From: Saccharomycodes ludwigii
Taxonomy: Eukaryota; Ascomycota; Saccharomycetes; Saccharomycodales; Saccharomycodaceae
NCBI RefSeq assembly: GCF_020623625.1
Contig: NC_060200.1
Span: 1,480,501-1,544,500 of the forward strand
Direction of reading: 5' to 3'
Length of the DNA: 64,000 nucleotides
Positions 32,501 through 42,337 of this stretch are shown piece by piece. The first letter of the stretch is position 1, and each line of letters starts with the position of its first letter. The notes under the pieces are model-generated. The model made no database searches. It was not told the DNA's origin and saw only the letters and a program-made list of their open reading frames with translations. A program made the translations under genes and the position numbers.

Positions 32501-34593
32501 GACAATGGGGTATTTGCGGAAACTAATAGCGGAGAGCCTCTTCTAGGAGTGGTAGATAGCGTACCATTGTTAAGTTTGTGTACACTTGAGGAACGCATTA
32601 CACCAAAGGCGTTTGTACTATTTTTAGAAGATAAAGAGGTACTACTGGCGGTATAATCTGTTAAAAGTTTTTCTAAATTTGTTCTTGAACTTTGAGAACC
32701 TAGGGGAAATGTTTTTTGAATAATGGGTGTTCCATCTGACTCGGTTTTAGGAGAAAGTTCACGGAATGAAGTAACTGAATTAGATTTTTCAGTAAAATGG
32801 TTATTTCTAATAGTATTGTTGCGATTGTTAGTAGTATTATTGTTGTTGTTCAAATTGTTGATAAGATTGCATTTATCATTATTATTACTAGTTTCGCTGG
32901 CAGTAGGGCTGTTGGTTGTGTGCTGATCCATTACAGATGAAGTTTTAATGGGTTTATTTGTTTCTTCTTTTTCAAAATAACTATCTTGTGCATTTTTATC
33001 ATTCTCCTTTTTATTATTATTAGTATTTTGTTGTCTATAACTTTGTGATTTGACTGGAAGAATGCCTTGTTCATTATTTTTAACATATGCATCAGAAAAA
33101 ATTTGTTTTTGTAGTTTTTTTGGAATAGGAGATTGGATAATAGGTACTAACGATGTATTATCAACCGTATATAAGGAAGAAGATAAAGGAGATGAGGATG
33201 TAGAATTGTATATATTATTATTATTGCTATTGTTATTGTTAGCGTTGGTAGTATTAGTAGCGGCAACAGCAATTGTATTATTATTATTATTATTATTACA
33301 CGTCTCTAAAATAGAGGTATTATTAATAGCGTTGTAATTTAATTTATTACTTTCGATTCTTTGTTTGATTAATTCTAAAACAAAAATGTCCACTTCGTTT
33401 TTTAGTTTTAATGAACATTTCTGTGCGTTGTCTAGCCTTAAAATTTCCACTACTTTTCTCCTTGTAGTTTGTACTATAGCATTACAAAACTGCTTCAATC
33501 CATCTGATTTTAGACTACCTCTCAATGTTTCTAATCTTGAATTCCAATTATTGACTTGTTCGAGATTTTTTTTGGTCTTTGGTGAAAATTTATATTCTAT
33601 ATTGTTTCTATTATTAAGGAGTATATTATTGGTAGTACCATTATTATCGTCAGATTTTAATTCACTCATATTAATATCTATTGCATCCTGGCATAAATTT
33701 AAAATTGTGTCTATAACAACGTATGTATTGTTATCACACATGGATGTGTCAATTTCAAAACTCTCTTGACCAAGCGTCACTATTAAAGTGTTTGGAGTAT
33801 TATTATTGTTGTTGCTATCTACCAATAAATCTTTCAATTCTTTTAGCTTTCCCTTCTGTTCAGTTATTTCATCGTGCAACAATTGGATATTGGTCTCCAA
33901 ATTATGTTCACAAAGGCATAGTTGAGAATGTGCTTCCAACCACCATGCAACCACCACTGTTTCGCATATATGGCAAAACTCCTGTTTTGGCGGAGGCATG
34001 GTAAGTTCATCCATAACCATTAAACTTTCAATTAGATCCAAATATTGTTGAAAAATGATGGCACCAAACCCTAACTTTGTAACCAACTCTATCGGTAAAT
34101 TATCAAGTTCATCAATTTCATAAAAGGGTTTGATAATCCACATGGAGTGTAAAGGTTTGTGTGTTTTAATGTCATGTATTAAAATACCTTGAGCTTCCAA
34201 TTCTAAAAGATGAGATATGTCATCATCGGTGTCAATTGCATCTGATAGATTAATATCATCATCATTATCTTTAGGTGTATTTACAACGAATTTTACTTTA
34301 TAACTTGCGTCATCTTTCAGCATTATACTTATAGCTCTTTGAAAAACTTCTTTATCATGTTGAGTTCCCACCAAGATGTTTGAAATTGGGGTACCTATTA
34401 AAGTTTTAGAAGTTGTACCCACTACGTTATCCCATACGTCACTTATATAATTAATTGTTCCAGCCATATCCAATTCTAGTAGGATAGAGGGACTGGAATC
34501 TGATGCTTTTTGTAAGTAATCTAGATATTTTGCGCTAGACGTCGACGAACTGCTATTACTAGGTGAACCAGCACCTTTAGTTATCATATCCAT
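29596..34593 (-). CDS. RIM15: Rim15, PAS-domain AGC-type kinase of the nutrient/quiescence pathway (Greatwall homologue)
   Basis: The protein is 1665 aa (S. cerevisiae about 1770). The order is an N-terminal PAS-like domain at about 35-170, a Cys/His zinc-binding patch with C207-x2-C210, Asn-rich linkers, the kinase at about 767-1200 and a response-regulator-like domain at about 1520-1640. The kinase has the glycine loop ISKGAFGSV, the catalytic loop HHDLKPDN (D891), DFG at 909-911 and APE at 1099-1101. The insert of about 190 residues between DFG and APE is typical of Rim15/Greatwall. The loop has HHD in place of HRD. The receiver lacks the usual phospho-acceptor Asp (FTTLKLP). Rim15 acts below TORC1, PKA and Sch9 and phosphorylates Igo1/2. 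It is divergent from REX2. Confidence 0.96.
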   Translation of the reverse strand: MDMITKGAGSPSNSSSSTSSAKYLDYLQKASDSSPSILLELDMAGTINYISDVWDNVVGTTSKTLIGTPISNILVGTQHDKEVFQRAISIMLKDDASYKVKFVVNTPKDNDDDINLSDAIDTDDDISHLLELEAQGILIHDIKTHKPLHSMWIIKPFYEIDELDNLPIELVTKLGFGAIIFQQYLDLIESLMVMDELTMPPPKQEFCHICETVVVAWWLEAHSQLCLCEHNLETNIQLLHDEITEQKGKLKELKDLLVDSNNNNNTPNTLIVTLGQESFEIDTSMCDNNTYVVIDTILNLCQDAIDINMSELKSDDNNGTTNNILLNNRNNIEYKFSPKTKKNLEQVNNWNSRLETLRGSLKSDGLKQFCNAIVQTTRRKVVEILRLDNAQKCSLKLKNEVDIFVLELIKQRIESNKLNYNAINNTSILETCNNNNNNNTIAVAATNTTNANNNNSNNNNIYNSTSSSPLSSSLYTVDNTSLVPIIQSPIPKKLQKQIFSDAYVKNNEQGILPVKSQSYRQQNTNNNKKENDKNAQDSYFEKEETNKPIKTSSVMDQHTTNSPTASETSNNNDKCNLINNLNNNNNTTNNRNNTIRNNHFTEKSNSVTSFRELSPKTESDGTPIIQKTFPLGSQSSRTNLEKLLTDYTASSTSLSSKNSTNAFGVMRSSSVHKLNNGTLSTTPRRGSPLLVSANTPLSIIQKNPTAKSVMEKSPMVSPFQHPLDPSINASGNASSNNYPNSSLSPLLLATNPPNTVRSSSSPRIVDYDIIKPISKGAFGSVYLAKRKLTGDYFAIKVLKKSDMISKNQVTNVKEERAIMMSQSNKPYVAKLYATFQNKDNLFLVMEYLSGGDIASLLKVMGTLPDEWTKQYISEVVVGVEDMHKDGIIHHDLKPDNLLIDSKGHVKLTDFGLSRRGLVNRQRKALANVGTSFPSSLSTPISSNLAATSILVANSRSRSIDNTSRRSSVSSVLDDTNNNCNIHGNTNNNTLMSPTSAGPPNVEGLPSSNITPSGILEAPMLKRTDSHVSFSINHNDIISRANSPPPFSLTLGSGKLRKSSANSDNSDITGHSTLNDLVIYDLHDSNRQNKKFLGTPDYLAPETISGTGESAASDWWSVGCILFELLLGYPPFHASSPQQVFKNILTGKIDWPTFPDQETEREFLSPDAKDLITKLLVLVPQQRLGSNGVEEIKAHPYFKDVDWTQVYDEEASFVPVQDNPENTDYFDLRGATMDLDFESLDDDISHLETQQHQSENLRPDSSLPGVNNNPSSVSSMLESFDHDSSSSSSNMAMLNLLSPSAITSYSPRERRGSKLSENQTEFGSFNFRNIIALDKANKDVIHRLKTEHLSEQQPFIFQRGQSLSVGSDSSTKLLKSSFSSLRSSFSKSHSPIRRDSNDSNKGSSNLSHTINSKKPLINISDQYTEEDNSSSAGSTPKFKSPMSPSVANLNLGVKPKELSILVTDSSTSTVQSASINSEVNSSEDARFNALSKLNTVRKSRRRSYRRTSSTDENNVGAPVLKFDLDILLCEPIPIHNYGMVKNLKSLGCRVVSVSSGDELVRRATSDVKFDIIFTTLKLPKLDAIDIVKLLRNTNGANCNTSIVATTVFSNEAAKLGIFDDVIEKPIMLNTLSKILSKYALKKMQDDEDTIISDAESDAFYDASSND

Positions 34594-35093
34594 ATTAATG
34601 TTTATGAATAGTTGATCTCAAAACAATAAAGAGAGAGTTTAGATGAAATAAAAAATAAAAACAAAAATAAAATTAAAATAAAATAAAAATCTTTCAATTA
34701 CAATGCAGTGTGTCTATAAATGGTTGATGATGGTTGAATCAAAAGTGTTAGCAACAAAACACAATAACTTTTACGTTATTTTTTATTCTTTTTTTTTTTT
34801 TATTCTTTTTTCCTAATTATAATCTTTTAAACAGATTAAGATACTTAGTTAATATTAATGTGTATATGTTATTTGCCACCCTATTCCATAATAAATGTAA
34901 ATTAAATCCACGTATATTAAGCCATACGTTTTCGTCTTTGTTTTCTGCGTGGGCTATTAAAGTTTATAATCATCCATGTTTAACGATAACGGAAATATAT
35001 ATATATATATATATAAATATATAATGTACCAATCACTTTCCTCAAACTAAACTATCCGTGTATTTTACGGACTACCAGCAAGAGGTAGTTATT

Positions 35094-35126
<33 letters not shown>

Positions 35127-35218
35127 TCTTCTTTTTTTCTTTTGCTTTCCTCTCTTCAAAAATAATATTATATTCATGCTTCTACAAGCTGCCTTATAAT
35201 TCTCGATGATATATATGA

Positions 35219-35249
<31 letters not shown>

Positions 35250-35321
35250 CTTTCAAATATTTTCCTTTTTTTCTTTTATTTTCAACTTAAACGAGTTAGG
35301 TACTAATAAAGACTATAATAA
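34594..35321. other. Divergent promoter region RIM15/REX2
   Basis: Runs of about 28 T at 35098-35125 and about 28 A at 35222-35249, with (TA)n near 34997-35016. No ORF or RNA gene was seen. Confidence 0.6.
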
Positions 35322-36323
35322 ATGTTTAAAACCTTTTGTCTTCAACATAATAAACTTGTTGGCAAAATATTAACAAATAGCATAATATTTGCACGTAGTA
35401 ATAGTAGCATAAAGAAAAATCCATACCTTTCAAAAATCACCAATTTAAAACGATACAATAAGCTTATTTCTATAAAAACAAATACCACATTTGTAACTAC
35501 AACAACACCAAAAAATAACAATAAAATAATGAGCAATACTCCTGACACCAATAACAATGTTTTCTGCAAAAAATTATTTAAACCAATAGTTTGGATTGAC
35601 TGTGAAATGACAGGTCTAAATCATATAGATGATCACATCATTGAGATATGTTGTATAATTACGGATGGTAACTTAAATGTGGTTGATCCAAAGGGTTATG
35701 AAAGTGTAATTCATTATTCAAAAGAAATTTTAGATAATATGAACGAATGGTGTGTTGAACATCATGGTTCTAGTGGGTTGACTGAAAAGGTTTTAACATC
35801 TGATAAGACTAGAGAACAGGTTGAGGACGAATTGTTATCATATATCAAAAGTTACATACCTGATGAAAGAAAGGCCGTATTGGCTGGTAATTCCATTCAT
35901 ATGGATAGGTTGTTTATGTTGAAAGAATTCCCCAAAGTGATTGAACATTTATTTTACAGATTAATTGATGTAAGTACGATCATGGAAGTTTGTTATAGAC
36001 ATAATCCCGAATTACAATATGTTGCGCCAAGAAAAGTTACCGCACACACAGCTAGATCAGATATTTTAGAAAGCATTGCTCAATTGAAATGGTATGAGGA
36101 ACATTACTTAAAAAATAGAAATGAAGTGGAAGGGTATATTGAACAAAGAAATAAGGAATTAGGAAACAATTTGACAATAAAAAATAATGAGAAGTTGTTA
36201 AAAGATGATACTGTTGGTGATTCTACTGCAGATGTGGTTAGTTCATTAAAAAGAAAATTGCAAGAAGAGAAAGATGAGCATAATGAAAATAGTAACACTG
36301 TAAAAAGCTCCAAAAAAGTTTAA
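35322..36323 (+). CDS. REX2: Oligoribonuclease, DEDDh 3'-5' exonuclease (REXO2 type)
   Basis: The protein is 333 aa. It degrades very short RNA to mononucleotides. The first 69 residues are basic and Ser/Thr/Asn-rich, as in a mitochondrial presequence. A second in-frame ATG (residue 70, position 35529) would give a shorter form lacking it. The exonuclease core has IVWIDCEMTGL (D93, E95), NSIHMDR and AHTARSD, which together supply the DEDDh residues. A lysine-rich C-terminal tail (about 60 residues) goes beyond the usual core. S. cerevisiae REX2 (YLR059C) is next to FRS1, and RIM15 is inserted between them here, as expected of the ancestral order. Confidence 0.95.
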   Translation: MFKTFCLQHNKLVGKILTNSIIFARSNSSIKKNPYLSKITNLKRYNKLISIKTNTTFVTTTTPKNNNKIMSNTPDTNNNVFCKKLFKPIVWIDCEMTGLNHIDDHIIEICCIITDGNLNVVDPKGYESVIHYSKEILDNMNEWCVEHHGSSGLTEKVLTSDKTREQVEDELLSYIKSYIPDERKAVLAGNSIHMDRLFMLKEFPKVIEHLFYRLIDVSTIMEVCYRHNPELQYVAPRKVTAHTARSDILESIAQLKWYEEHYLKNRNEVEGYIEQRNKELGNNLTIKNNEKLLKDDTVGDSTADVVSSLKRKLQEEKDEHNENSNTVKSSKKV

Positions 36324-36873
36324 TTTGACAAAAACGTTATATATATTGTATATAATTGTTATTATTGTATATAATTGTTATTAGTAGTAGTAGTATTTAT
36401 TTTGCTTTTTTTAGTTTTGGTTATTTAGCAATTGGGAAACATAGTACCAAGAAACAATTTTTGGTACTGGGAAACAATTGTTAGTTATAAATGTTTCCAG
36501 TCAGTTATTGTGTATCTTTTTATACGATAACAAATCAAACAGAAAAAAAAAAAACGGAAATATTTTTTTTGCTTAATTTTTCAACAAAATAAAATCGGAA
36601 AGAAAAAAAAAAAAATACAAATTAATAATAGGACGATACTTTTTTTCAACAAAGTAAGAAAAAGGTTTTTTTCATTTTCTTTTTTTTTCGTTTTGACTTG
36701 TCTTATTTAGGATTGTTCAAATGTTAACTCGGTATATAAATACTAAACAATCATCATTTCAATGTCATGATATGATATATTCCAACAATTTCTTGTGATT
36801 ATGTATAGATTCTCTTTTTAATTTATAAATGTCAGTAAAACAGTCCTAAATACCTAAGTAAATACTAGAGAAT
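36324..36873. other. REX2-ACB1 intergenic region with nested inverted repeats
   Basis: TTGTTATT repeats lie just after REX2. At about 36434-36501 there are several GGAAACA/TGTTTCC and AGTACCA/TGGTACT inverted repeats. The best is a 10-bp stem with one bulge, 36466-36476 against 36492-36501. The rest is the ACB1 promoter, with A and T runs near 36541-36700. This spacer is also where the middle gene block meets the right block. Confidence 0.6.
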
Positions 36874-37137
36874 ATGGTTTCCCAATTGTTTGAAGAAAAA
36901 GCAACTGCTGTTAACAACCTACCAACTAAACCAAATCAAGAAGAATTGTTAAAATTGTATGGTTTGTATAAACAAGCTACTGTTGGTGATAATACTAATG
37001 AAAAACCAGGTCTTTTCAACTTAAAGGATCGTTACAAGTGGGAAGCTTGGGAAAAGTTAAAGGGCATGTCTCAAGAAGAGGCCGATGAAGAATATATTAA
37101 GTTTGTCGATGAACTAATTGCCAAGTACAAAGCTTGA
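36874..37137 (+). CDS. ACB1: Acyl-CoA-binding protein
   Basis: The protein is 87 aa, the exact family length. It binds medium- and long-chain acyl-CoA in the cytosol and supplies it to lipid synthesis. The four-helix ACBP signature is present: LYGLYKQATVGD, the Lys in KDRYKWEAWEKLKG, and the C-terminal helix. The start is fixed by length. ACB1 and CAX4 are neighbours in S. cerevisiae (YGR037C, YGR036C); here KAP95 sits between them. Confidence 0.97.
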   Translation: MVSQLFEEKATAVNNLPTKPNQEELLKLYGLYKQATVGDNTNEKPGLFNLKDRYKWEAWEKLKGMSQEEADEEYIKFVDELIAKYKA

Positions 37138-37753
37138 GTTTGATAAGGTTATATATTCCTTAGTTTTGCTATTTTATTTTATTTTTTTATATTTACTTTT
37201 ATCCACACTTCCTTTCTTTATTGGTTATTGGTATAAAAGATACTATTTGCTGCGGTGGCAAATTTTTGATTGTTTATTTAATTATGTATGCATTTTATAT
37301 GTTTAATTATAGTGTTGCCATCAAGGCTCGTTTAAAATGATGGAGGTGGATGTTGCTATCACAAAAATCGCAATGCCACGCCAAATAATAAAATTGTTTA
37401 GTTTGTTTGTTTTAAAAAAACTTTGACAATAAATTGAAATGTCCTGAGAATATCCCATAGCTTTAATATAGAAGAAAAAAGAAAAAAAAAGAAAAAAGAA
37501 AAAAGAAAAAATATTTTTTTTTTTTTTTATATTGACTTTCTTAAATTTTTTCCTTTTCTTTTTTTTCCTTTTCCCTATTACATTGTAAATAACCTCTTTT
37601 TCGATCATACACTTTTTAATAATTCTCTTTTGTTTAGTACCTATCCTCACTGAAAGAGAAAAAAAAAATCAGCAAACTAGACCCCAAATATTGGACTAAA
37701 CTAATAACAAAAAAAAGAAAAAAAAAAAAAAAAAAAAAAAAAACAGTGAGAAA
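37138..37753. other. ACB1-KAP95 intergenic region
   Basis: ACB1 3' flank and KAP95 promoter. It has an A/G-rich tract at about 37471-37510, T-rich tracts at 37511-37575 and a long A run ending just before the KAP95 ATG. I see no gene. Confidence 0.6.
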
Positions 37754-40351
37754 ATGTCCACCCTAGAAGTCGCCCAGCTTTTGGAAAACACTATTTTAAA
37801 TGTTGATCCAACAGTTCGTTTACAATCAGAAACCACGTTACGGAGATTGTGTAATGAAAATTTTTTACAATTTGCGGGAATATTATCCCAAATTATAAAT
37901 GACGAAACTGTTAAAGAAGAAGCACGTATATTATCCGCCTTAACATTGAAAAATGAGTTGACTAGTAAAGATTCTATTAAGAAACAACAGTTTGCAACAC
38001 GTTGGATCACTCAAGTTGATGATCCTTCCAAGGTTCATATCAGAATGTTTGCTTTAAAGGGCTTGGTTTGTAATTCTTACCGTGTAGCAAATGCAAGCGC
38101 ACAATTAGTTGCTGCTATTGCAGATATCGATTTATCTAGAGGAGAATGGCCTGATTTAATGAAAATAATGGTTGATAACACACAATCATCCCAACCGGAA
38201 AATATCAAAAGGGCTTCTTTATTGGCCTTGGGCTACATTTGTGAAAGTTTTGATGCAGGAAATGAAGTTTTAATATCTCAATCCAATAACATTTTGATTG
38301 CTATTGTTCAAGGTGCCCAATCTTCCGAAACTTCTAAAGTTGTAAGGCTAACTGCTTTGAATGCCTTGGCGGATTCTTTAAGTTTTATCAAAAATAATAT
38401 GGATCGCGACGGAGAAAGAAACTATTTGATGCAAGTTGTTTGCGAGGCCACCCAAGCTGAGGATTCCGAAATACAAGTTGCCGCTTTTGGTTGTTTAAGC
38501 AAAATTATGTCTTTATATTATGTCTATATGAAATTATACATGGAACAAGCCTTGTATGGATTAACTTTAACCACAATGCAATCTGCTGATGAAAAAGTTG
38601 CATCTATGGCTGTTGAATTTTGGTCTACTATTTGTGAAGAAGAAATTGATATTGCCTACGAGATTGCTCAATACCCTGAGTCACCACTACAAAACTATAA
38701 CTTTGCATTAAACTCCATAAAAGACGTTTTGCCAACTATTTTGAATTTATTGACTAAGCAGAATGAAGATCCAGAAGATGATGATTGGAACGTCAGCATG
38801 AGTGCCGGTGCTTGCCTACAACTATACGCCCAAAATTGTGGCAATTATATTGTTGAACCTGTGCTACACTTTGTTGAGCAAAACATTGCAAGCGATAATT
38901 GGAGACAGCGCGAAGCTGCCGTTATGGCTTTTGGATCCATCTTAGACGGCCCAGATAAGACCCAATTGGCCAATTTAATTCATCAAGCTTTACCACCTAT
39001 CTTGAACTTGATTAAAGACGAGTCTTTGCAAGTTAAAGAAACTGTTGCTTGGTGCTTAGGTAGAATTGCGGACTTGGTTATTTTTAGTATTGATACACAG
39101 GAACACTTACCAAATGTTATTCAAGCTTGTTTGATTGGATTGCAGGACCACCCCAAGGTTATCACCAATTCTGCTTGGACTATTATCAACTTGGTTGAGC
39201 AGCTAACTGCTGCTAATGACAATTCCTCAGTTTTGGCCATTTATAATTTTTACCCCGTTTTGATTGATAGTCTATTAAAGGTTTGTAACAGGCCAGATAA
39301 TGATTTTAATTGCCGTGCATCCGCTTACAGTGCATTGTCTACCTTGGTTCAATGCTCATCTGAACAAGTGCTTGAATCTATTACTTCGGTATCATCATTT
39401 GTCTTGGACAAGTTGGGACAAACTATGACCTTTGATGTTGGGAACTTAACTACCGTTGATAAACAGAATTTAGAGGAACTACAATCCAATGTTTTAACGG
39501 TTTTGTCGTCTTGTATTTTGAAAAACCCGAGCCAAGTTAGTGGTGTATCTGACTTGCTTATGGAATTATTTTTAAAATTATTAAGTAAGGGTGACACCAC
39601 TTATGTGGAAGATGATGTATTTTTTTGTATTTCTGCATTAGCGATAGCATTGGGCCCTGATTTTGAAAAATATTTGGAAAAGTTTTCGCCCTTTTTGTTG
39701 AGTGCTTTAAACCAGGTCTCTTCCCAAATATCAATTACTGCTGTTGGATTAATAGCTGACATCTCTAATTCTTTGGGTGATTCTTTTAAGAAATTTGCAC
39801 CGGATTTCATGAACGTTTTGGGTCAGATGATTAGTGCTCCGGATTCTAAAAAAGAGTTGAAACCTGCTGTTTTAGCCGTCTTTGGTGATATTGCTACTAA
39901 CATCGGCACTGATTTTGTTCCATATTTAGATCAAGTCATGGCTTTATGTGTAGCTGCCCAGAACAGTACACCGGAAAACTCTTCTTTAGAAGCTTTAGAT
40001 TATAATCTAAGAGTTCATGAAGCTGTATTAGATGCTTACGTTGGTTGTGTAGCTGGTTTAGCTGATGCTCCAAAAGCTTTGTTTCCATACGTTGGTACTA
40101 TTTTCCAATTCCTACAGTACTTGGCTGAAGAGCCTGCTTTAAATGTTGTAGACTCTACTGCAAGAGCTGCTGTTGGTTTAATTGGTGATATTGCTGCAAT
40201 GTTTCCAGGAGGTGAAATTAAACAATTTTATGGTCAACCTTGGGTTGATGAATTTATTAAGAACACAAGATCTAACAAGAATTTTAAACAAAGTACAAGA
40301 GATACTGCTAAATGGTCAAGGGAACAACAAAAATTACAATTATCTTTATGA
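37754..40351 (+). CDS. KAP95: Karyopherin beta-1 (importin beta)
   Basis: The protein is 865 aa (S. cerevisiae Kap95 is 861). It carries importin-alpha and its NLS cargo through nuclear pores and releases them on Ran-GTP. It is built of HEAT repeats throughout. The N-terminal importin-beta segment is at about 1-80 (LQSETTLRRLC, LTLKNELTSKD). Conserved stretches include EAAVMAFGSILDGP, ETVAWCLGRIADLV and RAAVGLIGDIAAMFP. The frame is complete. The leader is almost pure A for about 30 nt before AACAGTGAGAAA-ATG. Confidence 0.96.
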   Translation: MSTLEVAQLLENTILNVDPTVRLQSETTLRRLCNENFLQFAGILSQIINDETVKEEARILSALTLKNELTSKDSIKKQQFATRWITQVDDPSKVHIRMFALKGLVCNSYRVANASAQLVAAIADIDLSRGEWPDLMKIMVDNTQSSQPENIKRASLLALGYICESFDAGNEVLISQSNNILIAIVQGAQSSETSKVVRLTALNALADSLSFIKNNMDRDGERNYLMQVVCEATQAEDSEIQVAAFGCLSKIMSLYYVYMKLYMEQALYGLTLTTMQSADEKVASMAVEFWSTICEEEIDIAYEIAQYPESPLQNYNFALNSIKDVLPTILNLLTKQNEDPEDDDWNVSMSAGACLQLYAQNCGNYIVEPVLHFVEQNIASDNWRQREAAVMAFGSILDGPDKTQLANLIHQALPPILNLIKDESLQVKETVAWCLGRIADLVIFSIDTQEHLPNVIQACLIGLQDHPKVITNSAWTIINLVEQLTAANDNSSVLAIYNFYPVLIDSLLKVCNRPDNDFNCRASAYSALSTLVQCSSEQVLESITSVSSFVLDKLGQTMTFDVGNLTTVDKQNLEELQSNVLTVLSSCILKNPSQVSGVSDLLMELFLKLLSKGDTTYVEDDVFFCISALAIALGPDFEKYLEKFSPFLLSALNQVSSQISITAVGLIADISNSLGDSFKKFAPDFMNVLGQMISAPDSKKELKPAVLAVFGDIATNIGTDFVPYLDQVMALCVAAQNSTPENSSLEALDYNLRVHEAVLDAYVGCVAGLADAPKALFPYVGTIFQFLQYLAEEPALNVVDSTARAAVGLIGDIAAMFPGGEIKQFYGQPWVDEFIKNTRSNKNFKQSTRDTAKWSREQQKLQLSL

Positions 40352-41444
40352 AAAAAAAAATCTTTTCACTATTATTTATTATTTTCAATTTTTTTTTTTT
40401 TTTTTTTTTTCTTTTTTCTTTTTTTTTTGTGATTTTCAAACTTTACATCCTAAATTACATTATTACATTTCCTTTTTTTTTAATTTTTATTTTTATTTTT
40501 AATTGATAGATGAAGGACGCATACTAGAGGAAAAGATACCTTTTTTTTTTTTTTTTTTTTTAATCCCTTTCTTTCTTCTCAATGGCTTTCAGATTTTTTT
40601 TTTTAATGAATATTTTTATTTTATTATTTTTTTAATGATTATTTTTCTATTTTCAAACTTTTTGTCTGTTTGTTTATATATAACTGATTAATTTTACTGC
40701 ATTATCAATTATTTTATCCATATTAAAATTTTTTTTTTTTTTTAGGTTCATTACCATGTTTTTATTTTCAATTTTTTTTTTTCATTTTTTTTTTTTTTTT
40801 TTTTTTTTTTCAGATTTTTTATGCCTTTTTTTTGTTTTTATTTTTTTTTATTGCAATTTGGACCTATACAGATACTGCGTCATTGTGATTTGCATGCAAA
40901 AGATTTTCATGATTCAAACAAATACTAAGCTTACCTTTCTTTTTTGTTTGAGGTTTCGTTTACTATACTATTTTCCAAGATAAGATTTTGTCAGCATTAT
41001 TGTTATTTATTTTTAAATGCATTTAGTAAAAGGGTATTTGTACTCACATTCTGAATGATAATACATTTCTTTTTTTTTTTTTTTTTCTACCCAAAATGAA
41101 CAAATATTCAAACATAAACACAAAGCTTTAAGGATAATAGCAATAAAGCTGTGCAAAATCAAGTTAAGTATAAATAAGGAAAATAACGTATGGAATATCT
41201 CATAAAAAAATATTTTCATAATTCTTTAGAAAGGTGAACGAATGTTCGGGCTATCGGATTCGATAAAAGGTGAAGGGAAATGTCTGGGTGTTTTTCTCTT
41301 TTTTTTTTCATTACATTTTTATTCTTATTAAACTTAAACACTATTTTATTCAATCATGCACATGTAAATTCTTACTTAGAAGTTAATACAAATAAAAATA
41401 AAAATAAAAAAAAAAAGATAAAGCACCTTCTTAAAAATATACCA
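40352..41444. other. KAP95-CAX4 intergenic region, very T-rich
   Basis: This holds KAP95 3' flank and CAX4 promoter. It has many T runs of 15-28 nt (near 40388, 40540, 40728, 40785). Frames across it (such as 40182-40502 or the 41280 extension of CAX4) are Phe-rich low-complexity. No RNA gene was seen. Confidence 0.55.
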
Positions 41445-42131
41445 ATGGATCCTCCATCTACAACAAAATTAATACCCTTTGATGATACTTATGTTTTATA
41501 CAATCCAGATGATATACTGTCATTTTTAAGTTGTTATTTAACACTATTACCAGTGTTTATCTTAGTTTTCTATCTAAGTTGGTTCATAGTCACAAGAGAA
41601 TTGGAAGCATGTATTCTAGCTGGAGGCCATGTTTTAAATGATATATTAAATAATATCATCAAAAATATAGTCAAACAACCACGACCACACAATTTGCTGC
41701 ATGATTCCTTTCAAACAAATACAATTTTAAGATCAGGTTACGGCATGCCTAGCGCACATTCCCAATTCATGGGGTTTTTATCAATGTATCTTATTCTGAA
41801 ACTATATTGTTATTGGGATACTCCTAAATTAAATAAAATTATCGGCTCTATAACAATCGTTATTACATCCTTGTTAGTAGCCGCGTCTAGAGTTTATTTA
41901 CAATATCATTCAATTGAACAAGTTCTTATGGGGTTAGTTTTAGGTGCATCTTTGGCTAGTTTTTATTTTATTGTCGTTAGTATTTTACGTGAATGGGGGA
42001 TCACTAATTGGTTACTAACATGGACTATTTGTCAGAGGCTCTGGATCAAAGATTCCTGTTATTACAAATCACAAAATTTACAAACAGAATATACTTTGTG
42101 GAAACAAAGATGCAAAGTTAAGATAGATTAA
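41445..42131 (+). CDS. CAX4: Dolichyl pyrophosphate phosphatase
   Basis: From the ATG at 41445 the protein is 228 aa (S. cerevisiae Cax4 is 239). The start MDPPSTTKLIPFDDTYVLY matches the known N-terminus. The frame is open for 165 nt upstream, but that part is not conserved. It is a PAP2-family ER membrane enzyme whose active site faces the lumen, and it recycles dolichol pyrophosphate after N-glycosylation. The three phosphatase motifs are present: KNIVKQPRP, SGYGMPSAHSQ and SRVYLQYHSIEQ. There are about four hydrophobic segments. It is convergent with the PFK26-like gene. Confidence 0.94.
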   Translation: MDPPSTTKLIPFDDTYVLYNPDDILSFLSCYLTLLPVFILVFYLSWFIVTRELEACILAGGHVLNDILNNIIKNIVKQPRPHNLLHDSFQTNTILRSGYGMPSAHSQFMGFLSMYLILKLYCYWDTPKLNKIIGSITIVITSLLVAASRVYLQYHSIEQVLMGLVLGASLASFYFIVVSILREWGITNWLLTWTICQRLWIKDSCYYKSQNLQTEYTLWKQRCKVKID

Positions 42132-42266
42132 TTTTATCGCAATAGGAATTGAAATATACGTATATGTGTATATATAAAAAGAATATATAATTAATAGAAA
42201 AAAAATACAATTTATGCAAATATTTCGTCTTATTATCATTTTAAAGCATCATTTTTTTTTTTTTTT

Positions 42267-42309
42267 CCCTCTTTTCCTCTTTTCCTCTTTTCCTCTTTTC
42301 CTCTTTTTC
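42267..42309 (+). repeat. 8-bp minisatellite, CTCTTTTC units
   Basis: Five tandem copies in the short convergent spacer between CAX4 and the kinase homologue, next to T runs. Confidence 0.85.
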
Positions 42310-42337
42310 TTTTTTTTTTTCCGGCATACAAAATATA

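Noticed and set aside
41280-41444. 55-codon N-terminal extension of CAX4
   Set aside because: It is hydrophobic and Lys/Asn-rich translation of AT-rich sequence. Homology starts at the ATG at 41445.
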